DNA of 64,000 nucleotides, from positions 1,426,001 through 1,490,000 of the forward strand of contig NZ_FNWL01000001.1 in assembly GCF_900108095.1 (NCBI RefSeq), written 5' to 3'. Numbering within the stretch: the first letter of the stretch is position 1; the number at the start of each line of letters is the position of its first letter. This document shows positions 1 through 8,642 of the stretch, piece by piece. The DNA is from Natronorubrum sediminis (GTDB lineage: Archaea; Halobacteriota; Halobacteria; Halobacteriales; Natrialbaceae). The position numbers and the translations under genes were made by a program. The notes under the pieces were generated by a model. That model saw only the letters and a program-made list of their open reading frames with translations. It had not been told where the DNA came from and did not search any database.

Positions 1-705
1 GTCGGCTACCTCTTCTGGCAGGCCGGTTTCCTCGTCGCCGCGGGCGTCGGGGTCGTCTGTGCCCTGCTCTTCTATCTGACCTACAGTGGAACCAGCGCGG
101 CCGCGACGACGTACCCCGATTTCGGAAAGTTGCTCTCGAATCGGACCTACCTCTTCCTCGTAACCGCCGGCGTCTGTATCGGCGCGGGATTTTACACGAC
201 GACCGGCTACACCGTCCTCTACGTCGACGAAGGCATCGGTGCTGCGGTCGCGACCGGTGGCATCGTCCTCGCCCTGTTGCAGGTGTTCAGTAGCGTCGGC
301 AAGGTGCTCTCGGGCTGGCTCGCGGACACCCTCCCCGGCACACCCCGGCGCAGAATCGGCGCCATCCTCTTCGTCCAGGTGTTCCTCGGCGGCTTCGTCT
401 TCTTTCTCGTGACGCTCACCGAGACGCCACTCGAGGCCACGGTCGTCTTCTCGGTCCTCGGCTTTCTCGTGCTCGGATCGACGGGCGTCTACTACTCCTG
501 TATCTCGACGGTCGTCACGGACGACGAAATCGGGGCGGCGTCCTCGGCGGGCCAGTTCGCGATGACCTTCGGCGGGTTGCTCGCACCGCCCGTCTTCGGG
601 TTCTTAATCGACACCACGGGGTACGCCGCCGCGTGGTCGTTCCTCGGCGTACTCGCGTTGCTCGGGTCGGGGTTCATCGCACTCGTCGTGCTCACTGCGG
701 AGTGA
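1..705 (+). CDS. MFS transporter, C-terminal part (5' end outside window)
   Basis: The reading frame is open from the first base of the window to the stop at 703-705, so this is the C-terminal 234 residues of a longer protein. It contains about seven hydrophobic segments separated by short loops. A loop with a GWLAD core followed by basic residues (about residues 106-119 of the visible part) matches the conserved cytoplasmic loop of the major facilitator superfamily. The family moves small solutes by proton or ion coupling across the cytoplasmic membrane; the substrate is unknown. It converges with the next MFS gene on the other strand, leaving a 58-bp gap. Confidence 0.8.
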   Translation, partial: VGYLFWQAGFLVAAGVGVVCALLFYLTYSGTSAAATTYPDFGKLLSNRTYLFLVTAGVCIGAGFYTTTGYTVLYVDEGIGAAVATGGIVLALLQVFSSVGKVLSGWLADTLPGTPRRRIGAILFVQVFLGGFVFFLVTLTETPLEATVVFSVLGFLVLGSTGVYYSCISTVVTDDEIGAASSAGQFAMTFGGLLAPPVFGFLIDTTGYAAAWSFLGVLALLGSGFIALVVLTAE

Positions 706-763
706 GTTATTCGGCTGTGAGTGGTGTGGATCGTCGAGGTGAAAACGGAGACCGCTCGAGTCC

Positions 764-2032
764 TCAGGCGCTCGCGTCCGTCGTCGTGGACTGTCGGTGG
801 CTCACCGCGACGTGCAATCCGATCGACAGCGCGGCACCAATCAGTGCGAATCCGGAGAGCATCGCGAAGAAGTAGACGAGTTCGAACGAGCCGAGGACGA
901 ACCCGCCGGCGGCGATACTCGCGGAGCCGAGGCCGAACTCGCCGAGGTAGGTGTACCCGTAGGAGAGCCCGCGCGTATCGGCCGGCGTGTAGACGGCGAC
1001 GGCCTCCTGATAGAACGGCTGAATCGCGAAGAGGAAGAAACCGATCACGCCACAGAGTGCGAGCAGCGGCACTAATCCGATCGAGGAGACCGGGACGAAC
1101 ACCAGCGCGAGGAGCGCGAGAATGGAGAAGATGACCATCAGTCCGCGCTCGGCGGCGAAACGATCCGTCAGTTTCCCACCTGCGTACTGACCCGCCATCC
1201 CGACCACGAGCAAGCCGACGTAGATGTAGTCGGCGGGTTCGATGCCTTCGAGTCCGGCTCCGATATCGATCCCCTCCATGACGGGCAGTCCGTGGAGAAT
1301 TTCGGGCAGGTAGGTGAGCATGCCGCGGTAGAACAGTCCCTCGAACGTGACGATGACGAAGACGACCGCGAACGCGCTCGCGAAGAGCGTCCGCGAGTTC
1401 GAGAGGAAGTCGTCGAGCGTCAGCGCGTCGTCGGAACTGGCGTCGACGTTATCCTCGACGGCCGCCGTCGCATCGAAGTCCGCCTGCAGGCCGTAGACCG
1501 CCGCGATGAAGCCCGGGATCGCGAGGATGGCCGCGACGTACTGCCACTCGAGGAAGATGAGCAACGTGGCGGCGACGAACGGGCCCAGCGCGATACCGAT
1601 GTTGCCGGCGATACCGTGCCAGGCGAAGACGGTGCCCCGTTCCTCGACGCCGGTACTGATGAGCGCGAGTCCGGCGGGGTGGTAGACGCTCGCGGCGAGC
1701 CCCCAGAGGAGCAAGCCGAACGCGATGGCGTATATCGAGTCGACGTAGGCGGCACCCGCGATGAGGACGAAGGCCGCGCTCATGCCGGCGAGACAGAGCA
1801 AGATCAATCGTTTCGGTCCGAATCGGTCGGCGAGGACGCCGGCTGGCAGTGCACCGAAGCCGAACAGGCCGTAACTCGGTGCGAGGACGAGTCCGAGAAC
1901 CAGCAAGGAGACGTCGAATTCGGCGAGCCAGACGACGAGAAAGATCGGAATCGAGGTTTCGAACCAGTGGACGAGCGAGTGACCCGCCATGGTGAATCCA
2001 GCGATCGACCGGTCGTTCGTGTTGAGTCCCAT
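764..2032 (-). CDS. MFS transporter, fosmidomycin-resistance-like subgroup
   Basis: A 422-residue integral membrane protein of usual MFS length with about 12 hydrophobic segments. The loop 2-3 signature GVLADRFGPKR is intact near residues 65-75, and a YHPAG motif followed by a GIAGNIG helix resembles the Fsr/fosmidomycin-resistance-like MFS branch. It probably exports or imports a small organic solute; I infer no specific substrate. The ATG at 2032 was chosen because the first membrane helix begins about 10 residues later. It is convergent with the preceding MFS and lies 162 bp downstream of the FAD oxidoreductase gene on the same strand. Confidence 0.82.
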   Translation of the reverse strand: MGLNTNDRSIAGFTMAGHSLVHWFETSIPIFLVVWLAEFDVSLLVLGLVLAPSYGLFGFGALPAGVLADRFGPKRLILLCLAGMSAAFVLIAGAAYVDSIYAIAFGLLLWGLAASVYHPAGLALISTGVEERGTVFAWHGIAGNIGIALGPFVAATLLIFLEWQYVAAILAIPGFIAAVYGLQADFDATAAVEDNVDASSDDALTLDDFLSNSRTLFASAFAVVFVIVTFEGLFYRGMLTYLPEILHGLPVMEGIDIGAGLEGIEPADYIYVGLLVVGMAGQYAGGKLTDRFAAERGLMVIFSILALLALVFVPVSSIGLVPLLALCGVIGFFLFAIQPFYQEAVAVYTPADTRGLSYGYTYLGEFGLGSASIAAGGFVLGSFELVYFFAMLSGFALIGAALSIGLHVAVSHRQSTTTDASA

Positions 2033-2194
2033 AGATACTGAGTCGTACTGCGGTGGTAGCGTCTCCCGTTGAAAGTAGTTACCGATCCGTAGACGCGCAA
2101 ACGGCGCCAGTCCGACGCTCGAGACAAGGATATCGACACGACAGTTCGAACATCGACACGACAGTTCGGCCCAGTTCGCATCCGCCGACCGACG

Positions 2195-3358
2195 CTACAG
2201 TTCGGACGTCGACGTGTAGGCGAACGACGACCCGGAAACGTCGAACCGATCTGCCCGAAATGGCGCGGTCGAAAACGGTGCTCGCTCGCCAGTCAGTCGC
2301 TCGCGGATCGTCGGTCCCACGATCGGCGACGTCATGATCCCCAATCCGTTGAATCCCGTCGAGACGACCAGTCCGTCGGGGGCGTCCGGCGGCTGGTCGA
2401 CGATCGGCCGCGTATCCGGCGTCGCCACGTCGATCCCGGCCCAGCCGTTGACGAACCCGGCGTCGTCGAACCCGGAAAGCACCGACGGCACGACGGAAGC
2501 GACCTGCCGGGTGAACGACTCGTCGGCGTCGCTCGAGGCCGCGAGCGGGTCCGAAACCGTCTCGTGAGCCCCGCCGACGAGCAGGTCGCCGTTGTGCTCC
2601 GGCCGGAAGTAGAGGTGTTCGCTGCCAATTCGGCCGATCGGCGTCGCCTCGTCGAGGGGTTCTGACGGCTCGAGAACAACGCACTGCGTCCGATACGGTC
2701 GAATCGGAAGGGTGAGACCGGTCGGGAGGAGTTCTTGCGTTCGCCACCCGGCAGCGACGACGACGGCGTCGGCGTCGTACCGGCCGGCAGTCGTTTCGAC
2801 GCCGGTGACTCGTCCGTTCGCCGTAGTGATTTCGGTGACCTCGACCCCGGTCTCGACGCTCGCGCCGCGCGATTGGGCGTCCGTGCGAAGCGCGTTCGCG
2901 TAGGTGTAGGGATCGACCCAGCCCGTATCCCCGTACAGTATCGCGCCGCCGTCTTCGGGAGAGTCGATTCGCGGAAATTCACTCGAGAGCCGCGATCGCT
3001 CGAGGTAGGTGACGTCGAAGCCCGCCTCAGTCAGTTCGGAGGCCGTTTCCCGGGCGTCCTCCGCTTCTTCGGCCGAGACGAAGTCGAGTCGGTGGCGTTC
3101 CGTGAACGAGAAGGCGTCCGTGCCGTCGAACTCCCGAACGAACTCGTTCGCGTGCCGTGCGATGTCCGGCAAGTCGCCGTAGAACAGCGTCGGCGCGACG
3201 ACTCCAGCCGAGAGGCCCGTCGCGCCAGCCGCGACGTCACTCGACTCGAGGAGCGTGACGTCGTGATCGCTCGCGAGTTCTCGAGCGGCGTGACAGCCGC
3301 CGATTCCAGCGCCGATGATTACGATCCGCTCGAGGGCGTGCTCCGCGTTCACAGTCAT
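2195..3358 (-). CDS. FAD-dependent oxidoreductase (DAO family)
   Basis: A 387-residue flavoprotein of the D-amino-acid-oxidase (DAO) fold. A dinucleotide-binding GAGIGG motif lies at residues 16-21 and an acidic residue ends the second strand (LLES). A TGLSAGVV segment corresponds to the flavin-pyrophosphate loop. The C-terminal part has the PDTRPIV and GFNGLGIMTSP elements typical of glycine oxidase, sarcosine oxidase and amine dehydrogenase relatives. It should oxidise an amine or hydroxy acid in the cytoplasm; the substrate is unknown. It is transcribed divergently from a second DAO protein at 3590, suggesting a shared promoter region and perhaps related substrates. Confidence 0.85.
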   Translation of the reverse strand: MTVNAEHALERIVIIGAGIGGCHAARELASDHDVTLLESSDVAAGATGLSAGVVAPTLFYGDLPDIARHANEFVREFDGTDAFSFTERHRLDFVSAEEAEDARETASELTEAGFDVTYLERSRLSSEFPRIDSPEDGGAILYGDTGWVDPYTYANALRTDAQSRGASVETGVEVTEITTANGRVTGVETTAGRYDADAVVVAAGWRTQELLPTGLTLPIRPYRTQCVVLEPSEPLDEATPIGRIGSEHLYFRPEHNGDLLVGGAHETVSDPLAASSDADESFTRQVASVVPSVLSGFDDAGFVNGWAGIDVATPDTRPIVDQPPDAPDGLVVSTGFNGLGIMTSPIVGPTIRERLTGERAPFSTAPFRADRFDVSGSSFAYTSTSEL

Positions 3359-3560
3359 ACGCGGACAGGATACGTGCTACCAAATAGCAATTTCGACTCG
3401 AGTGAGATACCAGCCTCGAGGAGACGAGAGTGCGAGTTGCAAAGCCGTCGGTGCGTACCTTTATCGGGTTGCTCGCGGAGGTCGAACTATGCGCTGTGGA
3501 GTCACGACACCCGTGCAGTGTGGAGTGCATCGGCCCGATTCGAACCCACTGCGGTCCGAT

Positions 3561-3581
3561 ACGGGGGGCACGCACCCCCGT
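3561..3581 (+). promoter_or_regulatory. Inverted repeat just upstream of the DAO gene at 3590
   Basis: A perfect 7-bp inverted repeat (ACGGGGG and CCCCCGT) separated by seven bases ends eight bases before the ATG at 3590. It could form an RNA hairpin in the leader or bind a regulator. Its sequence is seen directly; its role is inferred. Confidence 0.35.
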
Positions 3582-3589
3582 GATAACCG

Positions 3590-4765
3590 ATGAAAGTCGG
3601 TATCGTGGGCGGCGGCGTCTACGGCCTCGCCGTCGCCTACTACCTGAGCGAGTTCGGGGACGAAGACGTGGACGTCGTCTGCTTCGAGCGCGGGTCGCTC
3701 GCGAGCGAGTCGACGGGCTACTCGGCCGGCATCGTCCGCCATCACTACACGAATCCCGTCCAGATCGAGACGGCCATCCGCGGGCGCGAACTCCTCGAGG
3801 AGTTCGAATCCGTCGACGGCGGCGACGGCGGCTTCCGCCAGAACGGCTACCTGTTTCTCGCGGACCCGGACGCGAAGTCCGAGTTCAGAACGGTCGTCGA
3901 CCGACAACGACGGGCCGGCCTCGAGGTGGAACTCCTCGACGCCGACGAAGCCGCGTCCCTGTTACCCGCGCTCGATCCGGATGGAGTCTCGCTCGCGGCG
4001 TACGAACCGCAGGCGGGTTTCGCCGACCCCTATCTGGTCGCGACGGGGTTCGCCGCGGGGGCGCGAGACAACGGCGTCGAGATCCGAACCGACACGCCGG
4101 TCACCGATATTCGACTTGAGGGCGAGCGGGCGACGGCCGTCGAGACCCCGGAAGGAGTCGAGTCAGTCGACTACGTCGTCAACGCCGCCGGCGCGTGGGG
4201 TGGGGAACTCGCCGAGATGGTCGGTGTCGACGTCCCACTCGAGTGGTACGAGTCGAAAATCGTCGTCCTTCAATCGGAGACGTCCTACGGCCCCGACCTA
4301 CCGACGCTGTCGGATCACTCGCGAGCGCCGGATATGTACCTGAAACCCGAGCCTAGCGGCGACTTCATCGCCGGCGGCGTCGACCGGCCGCCTGTCGATC
4401 GGTCCGTCGGCCTCCGGGGCGTCGGTGAGTCGTTCCTTCGTGCCGTCGGCGAACGCCTCGAGGGGCGCGTGCCGGGGTACGCCGACGCGAGCGTCGTCGA
4501 CTCGTGGTCCGGCATCATCACCGTCACGCCGGACTCCCACCAGATCGTGGGCGTCCCGGACGGCGTCGAGAACGTCTACAACGTCCTCGGCGGCAGCGGC
4601 CACGGGTTCAAGGAGTCGCCCGCGTTCGGCGAATCGATCGCGCTGGACATCCTCGGTCGGTCACCCCGGATCGACCTCGAGGCGTACCGACTCTCGCGAT
4701 TCGAGACGGGAGACGGCCTCTACGGCGTCAGCGCGAAATCCTACGGCGACGGCCGTGACGAGTGA
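3590..4765 (+). CDS. FAD-dependent oxidoreductase (DAO / sarcosine-oxidase-like)
   Basis: A 391-residue DAO-family flavoprotein. The FAD-binding motif GGGVYG is at residues 7-12. An STGYSAGIVRHHY segment near residues 44-56 is in the position of the flavin-contacting loop. The C-terminal WSGIITVTPDSHQIVG and GGSGHGFKESPAFGE stretches are the second FAD contact seen in sarcosine and dimethylglycine oxidases. It probably oxidises a secondary amine or amino acid. It is divergent from the DAO gene at 2195-3358 and is followed 97 bp later by the thiolase-like/DUF35 pair on the same strand, so co-transcription is possible but not shown. Confidence 0.86.
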   Translation: MKVGIVGGGVYGLAVAYYLSEFGDEDVDVVCFERGSLASESTGYSAGIVRHHYTNPVQIETAIRGRELLEEFESVDGGDGGFRQNGYLFLADPDAKSEFRTVVDRQRRAGLEVELLDADEAASLLPALDPDGVSLAAYEPQAGFADPYLVATGFAAGARDNGVEIRTDTPVTDIRLEGERATAVETPEGVESVDYVVNAAGAWGGELAEMVGVDVPLEWYESKIVVLQSETSYGPDLPTLSDHSRAPDMYLKPEPSGDFIAGGVDRPPVDRSVGLRGVGESFLRAVGERLEGRVPGYADASVVDSWSGIITVTPDSHQIVGVPDGVENVYNVLGGSGHGFKESPAFGESIALDILGRSPRIDLEAYRLSRFETGDGLYGVSAKSYGDGRDE

Positions 4766-4862
4766 CGGACGTCCAACCGACCGCTTGCGTCTCGACTCAG
4801 TCCGCTCAGATCCCGCCGAAACCGAACCGTATACCTGTACGGGTCGTGTGAGATTCGCTCGC

Positions 4863-6026
4863 ATGACAGCTTCGACGCCGGTCGTATCGGGAGTCACGCA
4901 ACTCCCCAACGGGACGCACGACGCGCCGGAACAGGAACTCGCACTCGAGGTGATCCTCGACGCGCTCGATGACGCCTCGACACCCCTCTCAGCCGTCGAC
5001 GGGCTCTACATGTCCGCACCGCGGCCGTGGACGGACCAGAAGTTCTTCTCGACGGCGCTGCACCACCGACTCGGTCTCGAGACGACCCGAACGCTCGAAC
5101 TCTCGACCGGCGGCACGAGCGGCGGACAGGCCTTTCACGCGGCCGTCTCGGCCGTTCGCCGCGGCGAGGTCGACACGGCCGTCGTCTTCGCGGTCGAACG
5201 CAATTCCTCGATCGAAACGACTGACTCCTACTTCGAGTACGCCCTTCGGATGTTCGACGTCGAATTTCAATCGCCGACGGGGCTCTCCGTCCCCGGCGTC
5301 TACGCCCAGAGCCTCCAGCGCTACCTCCACGAGTACGATGTCGACCACGAGGCCGTCGCCAACATCGTCGTCGAGAAGCGCACCAATGCCGCCGACGACC
5401 CGAACACCCTCTTTGACGATACCGTGACGCGAGCGGACGTCCTCGAGGCCCGGCCCATCGCCGACCCGCTTACCCTCCTCGAGTGTCCAGCACCCTGTGA
5501 CGGCGGGGCCGCCCTCGTCGTCTCGAGCGCCGAGGAGGCACGCGACGAAGAGCGAGCGGTCGAAGTCGCCGGCATCGGCTCTCACCACGCCTCGAGTCAC
5601 ATGCTGGTGAGCCACGGCGAATCGGTGACCGAACTGCCGGCCGTCGAGTCCGCCGCAGACGCCGCGAGCGAGCAGGCAGGCGTTCCGACGGACGAGGTCG
5701 ACGTCTACGAGCCCTATGCGCCGTTCCCGCACATCGAGGCGATGACGGTCGAAGCGTTGGGCCTCGCTGTCCGCGGCGAGGGCGTCGACGCCTGTCTCGA
5801 GGGGAAGACCGCACCGGACGGCGAGTTCCCGATCAGTCCCTCCGGGGGCTGCATCGGGCGCGGCCACCCGCCCATGGTGACGCCGCTGCTCAATCACGTC
5901 GAAGCCGTGAAGCAACTCCGCGGGACGGCGTCGACGCAGATTCCAGACGCGCGAAGCGTCCTGACGACGGCGGAGCACGGACACGTGAACGGGGCGACGG
6001 CAACGATCTTTCAGACGGAGGCCTGA
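4863..6026 (+). CDS. Thiolase-like protein lacking both catalytic cysteines (DUF35 partner)
   Basis: A 387-residue thiolase-fold protein. The start at 4863 follows 97 bp of non-coding sequence and gives a family-like N-terminus; the open frame extends further upstream only as an overlap with the preceding gene. Where thiolases carry the nucleophilic Cys, this protein reads LELSTGGTSGG (residues 78-88), with no Cys. The GGCIGRGHPP loop (328-337) keeps the catalytic His 335. The C-terminal Cys site reads EHGHVNG (371-377), again without Cys. It is followed after only 3 bp by a DUF35 protein. Cys-less, DUF35-linked thiolase relatives include steroid side-chain aldolases such as Ltp2, so a C-C cleaving aldolase is a real alternative to acyl transfer. 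Confidence 0.85.
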   Translation: MTASTPVVSGVTQLPNGTHDAPEQELALEVILDALDDASTPLSAVDGLYMSAPRPWTDQKFFSTALHHRLGLETTRTLELSTGGTSGGQAFHAAVSAVRRGEVDTAVVFAVERNSSIETTDSYFEYALRMFDVEFQSPTGLSVPGVYAQSLQRYLHEYDVDHEAVANIVVEKRTNAADDPNTLFDDTVTRADVLEARPIADPLTLLECPAPCDGGAALVVSSAEEARDEERAVEVAGIGSHHASSHMLVSHGESVTELPAVESAADAASEQAGVPTDEVDVYEPYAPFPHIEAMTVEALGLAVRGEGVDACLEGKTAPDGEFPISPSGGCIGRGHPPMVTPLLNHVEAVKQLRGTASTQIPDARSVLTTAEHGHVNGATATIFQTEA

Positions 6027-6029
6027 CCG

Positions 6030-6455
6030 ATGAGCGAACACACGGACACCGAGCGAGCCGAAACGGACGCCTTCGGAACCGACCGATTCTGGGACGCATT
6101 GGCCGACGATCGATTCTTGATCCGGCGGTGTACGGACTGCGAGGAGGCCTTTTTCCCGCCGGGTCCGATCTGCCCGCACTGTCACTCGAGGGCCGTCTCC
6201 TGGGCGGAGTCGAGTGGCGTCGGGACCGTCTTCTCGTTCACGCGCCAGCACGCGACGGCACCGATGTTCGACGACGAACTCGTCGTCGGACTCGTCGAAC
6301 TCGAGGACGGACCGCGGGTGCTCTCGGCGTTCGAGAGTCGCTACGAGGACCTCGAGATCGGTGCCCCCGTCCGCCTCGAGGCGGTCGAATACGACCAGGA
6401 GTTCGATCGGGGTAGACGCGAGGACGAGCCGTTTTTCGTCGCGACGCTCGAGTAG
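6030..6455 (+). CDS. DUF35 OB-fold, zinc-ribbon acyl-CoA-associated protein
   Basis: A 141-residue protein of the DUF35 family: an N-terminal rubredoxin-like zinc ribbon (RRCTDCEEAFFPPGPICPHC, with four Cys in two CxxC pairs near residues 32-50) and a C-terminal OB fold (GVGTVFSFTRQHA, then GLVELEDGPR). DUF35 proteins bind thiolase-like partners and help hold acyl-CoA substrates, as in archaeal HMG-CoA synthase complexes and in steroid-degrading aldolase or hydratase complexes. The start codon lies 3 bp after the stop of the thiolase-like gene, so the two are almost certainly one transcript and one complex. Confidence 0.9.
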   Translation: MSEHTDTERAETDAFGTDRFWDALADDRFLIRRCTDCEEAFFPPGPICPHCHSRAVSWAESSGVGTVFSFTRQHATAPMFDDELVVGLVELEDGPRVLSAFESRYEDLEIGAPVRLEAVEYDQEFDRGRREDEPFFVATLE

Positions 6456-6549
6456 TCAAGGAGCGACTCGGCGAGTATCGTCGAGAAACGCGGCGAAAAA
6501 TGCGGCGGCACGAATCGGGATGTGGCGAAGCAGATCGAGTCGGTGCGTG

Positions 6550-8514
6550 TTAGTTTTCAGCCGATGCTTCCGCAGTCATCGACTGCGAGGCGAACGGGTT
6601 GTTGGTCTGGAACAGGTAGAGCACGAGGATCCCGACTAGCGCGCCGACCCGAACGGTGTTCTCGGGGAAGATAATCGCCGTCGTCCCGAGAACGAAGAAC
6701 ACGCTCCGCATGACCATCGTCGGTGGCATGCTCATGTTGATCGAGCGTGTGTTCAGGCCGTGGACGACGCCCAGTGCGCCGGCCAGCGCGATTCCGGCGG
6801 AGATGAGCGTTTCGACGGTGAATCCGTCGACGACGAGTTCAGGGTTGTAGATGAACGCGATCGGCAGGATGAACAACACTGCTGAAACCTTGAGCGCCTC
6901 GAAACACGTGCGCCAGAAGTTCGAGCCGGCAATACCTGTAGCCACCACCACCGCAATCGCAATTGGTGGCGTCAACCCGGAGAGAATCGCCGAGTAGAAC
7001 ACGAAGTAGTGGGCGGCCATCTCCTCGACGAGGAACTGACTCGCGAGTGTCGGTGCGATGAGGAACGCCACGACGATGTACGCCGCGACGGTCGGCATCC
7101 CGAGTCCGAGCAGGATGCAGATGACCATCGCGAGGATCACGGTCAGTGCCATGTTGCCACCTGCGAGGTCGATCAAGGCGAGCGACATCGTCCCCGGAAG
7201 CCCGGTCTGGGTGAGGATGTCGACGATGCCGTTGACCGCAGCGACGATGATGACGATCGGTGCCAGCGTAATTGCACCGTACTTCAGCCCCATCGCTGTC
7301 TGTTTGACAACGTCCCACGTCTCCGCTCGCATCTGGCTGCTGTCTTCGTACGCCTGCTGGGCGAGTGGCACGCCAAATCCGGTCAGAAGCATCGTGATGA
7401 CGGTGTACATCCCCGCAGTCATCACCGTCCACTGTAGGACACCGAGCGTATAGACGAGCACGATGAACGGGATGATGAATCGCGCAGCCTGAACGAGTAA
7501 CTCTTGGGTGGTCTTCGCTTCGTCGAGGTAATCGCTCGGGTCGACCTCGACGGCCTGGCCGACCTGTTCGACCGTCGTGTAGTGGACGGCCATGACCAGC
7601 GAGATGTAGAAGATGAGCGCCGGAATGATGCCCGCGATGACGACCGTCAGGTACGTCGTCCCGAGAATCGAGGCCATCACGAACGCTGCCGCACCCATGA
7701 CGGGCGGCATGATCTGTCCACCCGAAGACGCGACGGATTCGATCCCGCCAGCCGTGTCGGATCGCATCCCGTGTTCTTTCATCAACGGAATCGTGAACGA
7801 ACCGGTAATCGCGGTGTTCGCCGCCTGGCTACCGGTGATCGAACCGATGATGATGCTCGCGGTCACTGCAGCCTGACCGACGCCGGATTTGATGTACTTC
7901 GTCGAACGCAACGCTGCTCGAAGGATCAGATCGAACGCCCCGTAGCCGCGCATGAGTCCCGCATAGAGCAGGAACAGTGCCACTTCGGAGGCCATGATCC
8001 GGTGGATCGTGCCGACGAATCCTTCCATGTCGAGGACGGTAACGAGCAACAGTCGTTCACCGCTGAATCCGCCGTGGTTCAGCAGGCCCGGGAAGTAGTT
8101 CCCGAACATGCCGTAAATGAACGCCAGGACGACGACCAGGAAGAACACGAGTCCGTACGATTTGTACGTCAAGTACAGAATCGTGAACATGAGTCCCGCT
8201 GCGAGGGCGTACTCGTGCGTGTGGGCGTACCCGACCCGCGTGTAGATCAGGGCCTCGTAGTAGTACGTCATGTACACCGTCGCAACGACCCCTAAGATCC
8301 CTGCGAGGACGAGTAAGCCGACGTGTATCCATTGTTCTTCTTCGATAGTCTCCTCGAGATTGTCGAAGACGGCGATCGCGATCATGAACCCGAGGAAGAT
8401 CACACCGTATCGGGCCTGTGCGATCCCCTGTGTCTGTGCAAACCAAAGTGTGACGAGCCAGGAAACGGTCGCCGCCACGAACAGTGCTCTGTTGACGTTC
8501 TGTATCACATTCAT
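6550..8514 (-). CDS. TRAP transporter permease, fused small and large subunits
   Basis: A 654-residue polytopic membrane protein of the 4TM/12TM TRAP fusion type that pairs with TAXI-class binding proteins. It has roughly 16-18 hydrophobic segments. Hallmarks of the large-subunit part are GSITGSQAANTAITGSFT, SSGGQIMPPVMGAAAFVM, LGMPTVAAYI and LTPPIAIAV. The ATG at 8514 is preferred over an upstream in-frame start at 8535 because a GGAGG ribosome-binding site lies six bases upstream of it. It follows the TAXI binding-protein gene by 128 bp on the same strand and should form the ion-driven uptake channel for a carboxylate. Confidence 0.92.
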   Translation of the reverse strand: MNVIQNVNRALFVAATVSWLVTLWFAQTQGIAQARYGVIFLGFMIAIAVFDNLEETIEEEQWIHVGLLVLAGILGVVATVYMTYYYEALIYTRVGYAHTHEYALAAGLMFTILYLTYKSYGLVFFLVVVLAFIYGMFGNYFPGLLNHGGFSGERLLLVTVLDMEGFVGTIHRIMASEVALFLLYAGLMRGYGAFDLILRAALRSTKYIKSGVGQAAVTASIIIGSITGSQAANTAITGSFTIPLMKEHGMRSDTAGGIESVASSGGQIMPPVMGAAAFVMASILGTTYLTVVIAGIIPALIFYISLVMAVHYTTVEQVGQAVEVDPSDYLDEAKTTQELLVQAARFIIPFIVLVYTLGVLQWTVMTAGMYTVITMLLTGFGVPLAQQAYEDSSQMRAETWDVVKQTAMGLKYGAITLAPIVIIVAAVNGIVDILTQTGLPGTMSLALIDLAGGNMALTVILAMVICILLGLGMPTVAAYIVVAFLIAPTLASQFLVEEMAAHYFVFYSAILSGLTPPIAIAVVVATGIAGSNFWRTCFEALKVSAVLFILPIAFIYNPELVVDGFTVETLISAGIALAGALGVVHGLNTRSINMSMPPTMVMRSVFFVLGTTAIIFPENTVRVGALVGILVLYLFQTNNPFASQSMTAEASAEN

Positions 8515-8520
8515 TGTTGA

Positions 8521-8526
8521 TCCTCC
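8521..8526 (-). promoter_or_regulatory. Shine-Dalgarno site deciding the TRAP permease start
   Basis: Minus-strand GGAGGA ends six bases before the ATG at 8514. It supports internal translation initiation within a TAXI-permease transcript. Confidence 0.6.
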
Positions 8527-8642
8527 ATTACTCACCGATAGTGGTGAACACCGATTCGTGCAACGTTGCGAATATCATGTGTGTCAGGCTGTGTATTTAG
8601 ATATAAACGGTGGATGACGTCACGTACTGAAAAACGTGCGTC

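Noticed and set aside
3530-3570. Sequence resembling a tRNA T-arm (GGGTTCGAATC on the minus strand)
   Set aside because: The flanking bases do not pair into a T stem and no acceptor, D or anticodon arms can be built around it.
4989-6251. 420-codon open frame on the minus strand
   Set aside because: It is the antisense shadow of the thiolase-like and DUF35 genes; its composition (Arg/Asp/Val-rich) is typical of GC-rich shadows.
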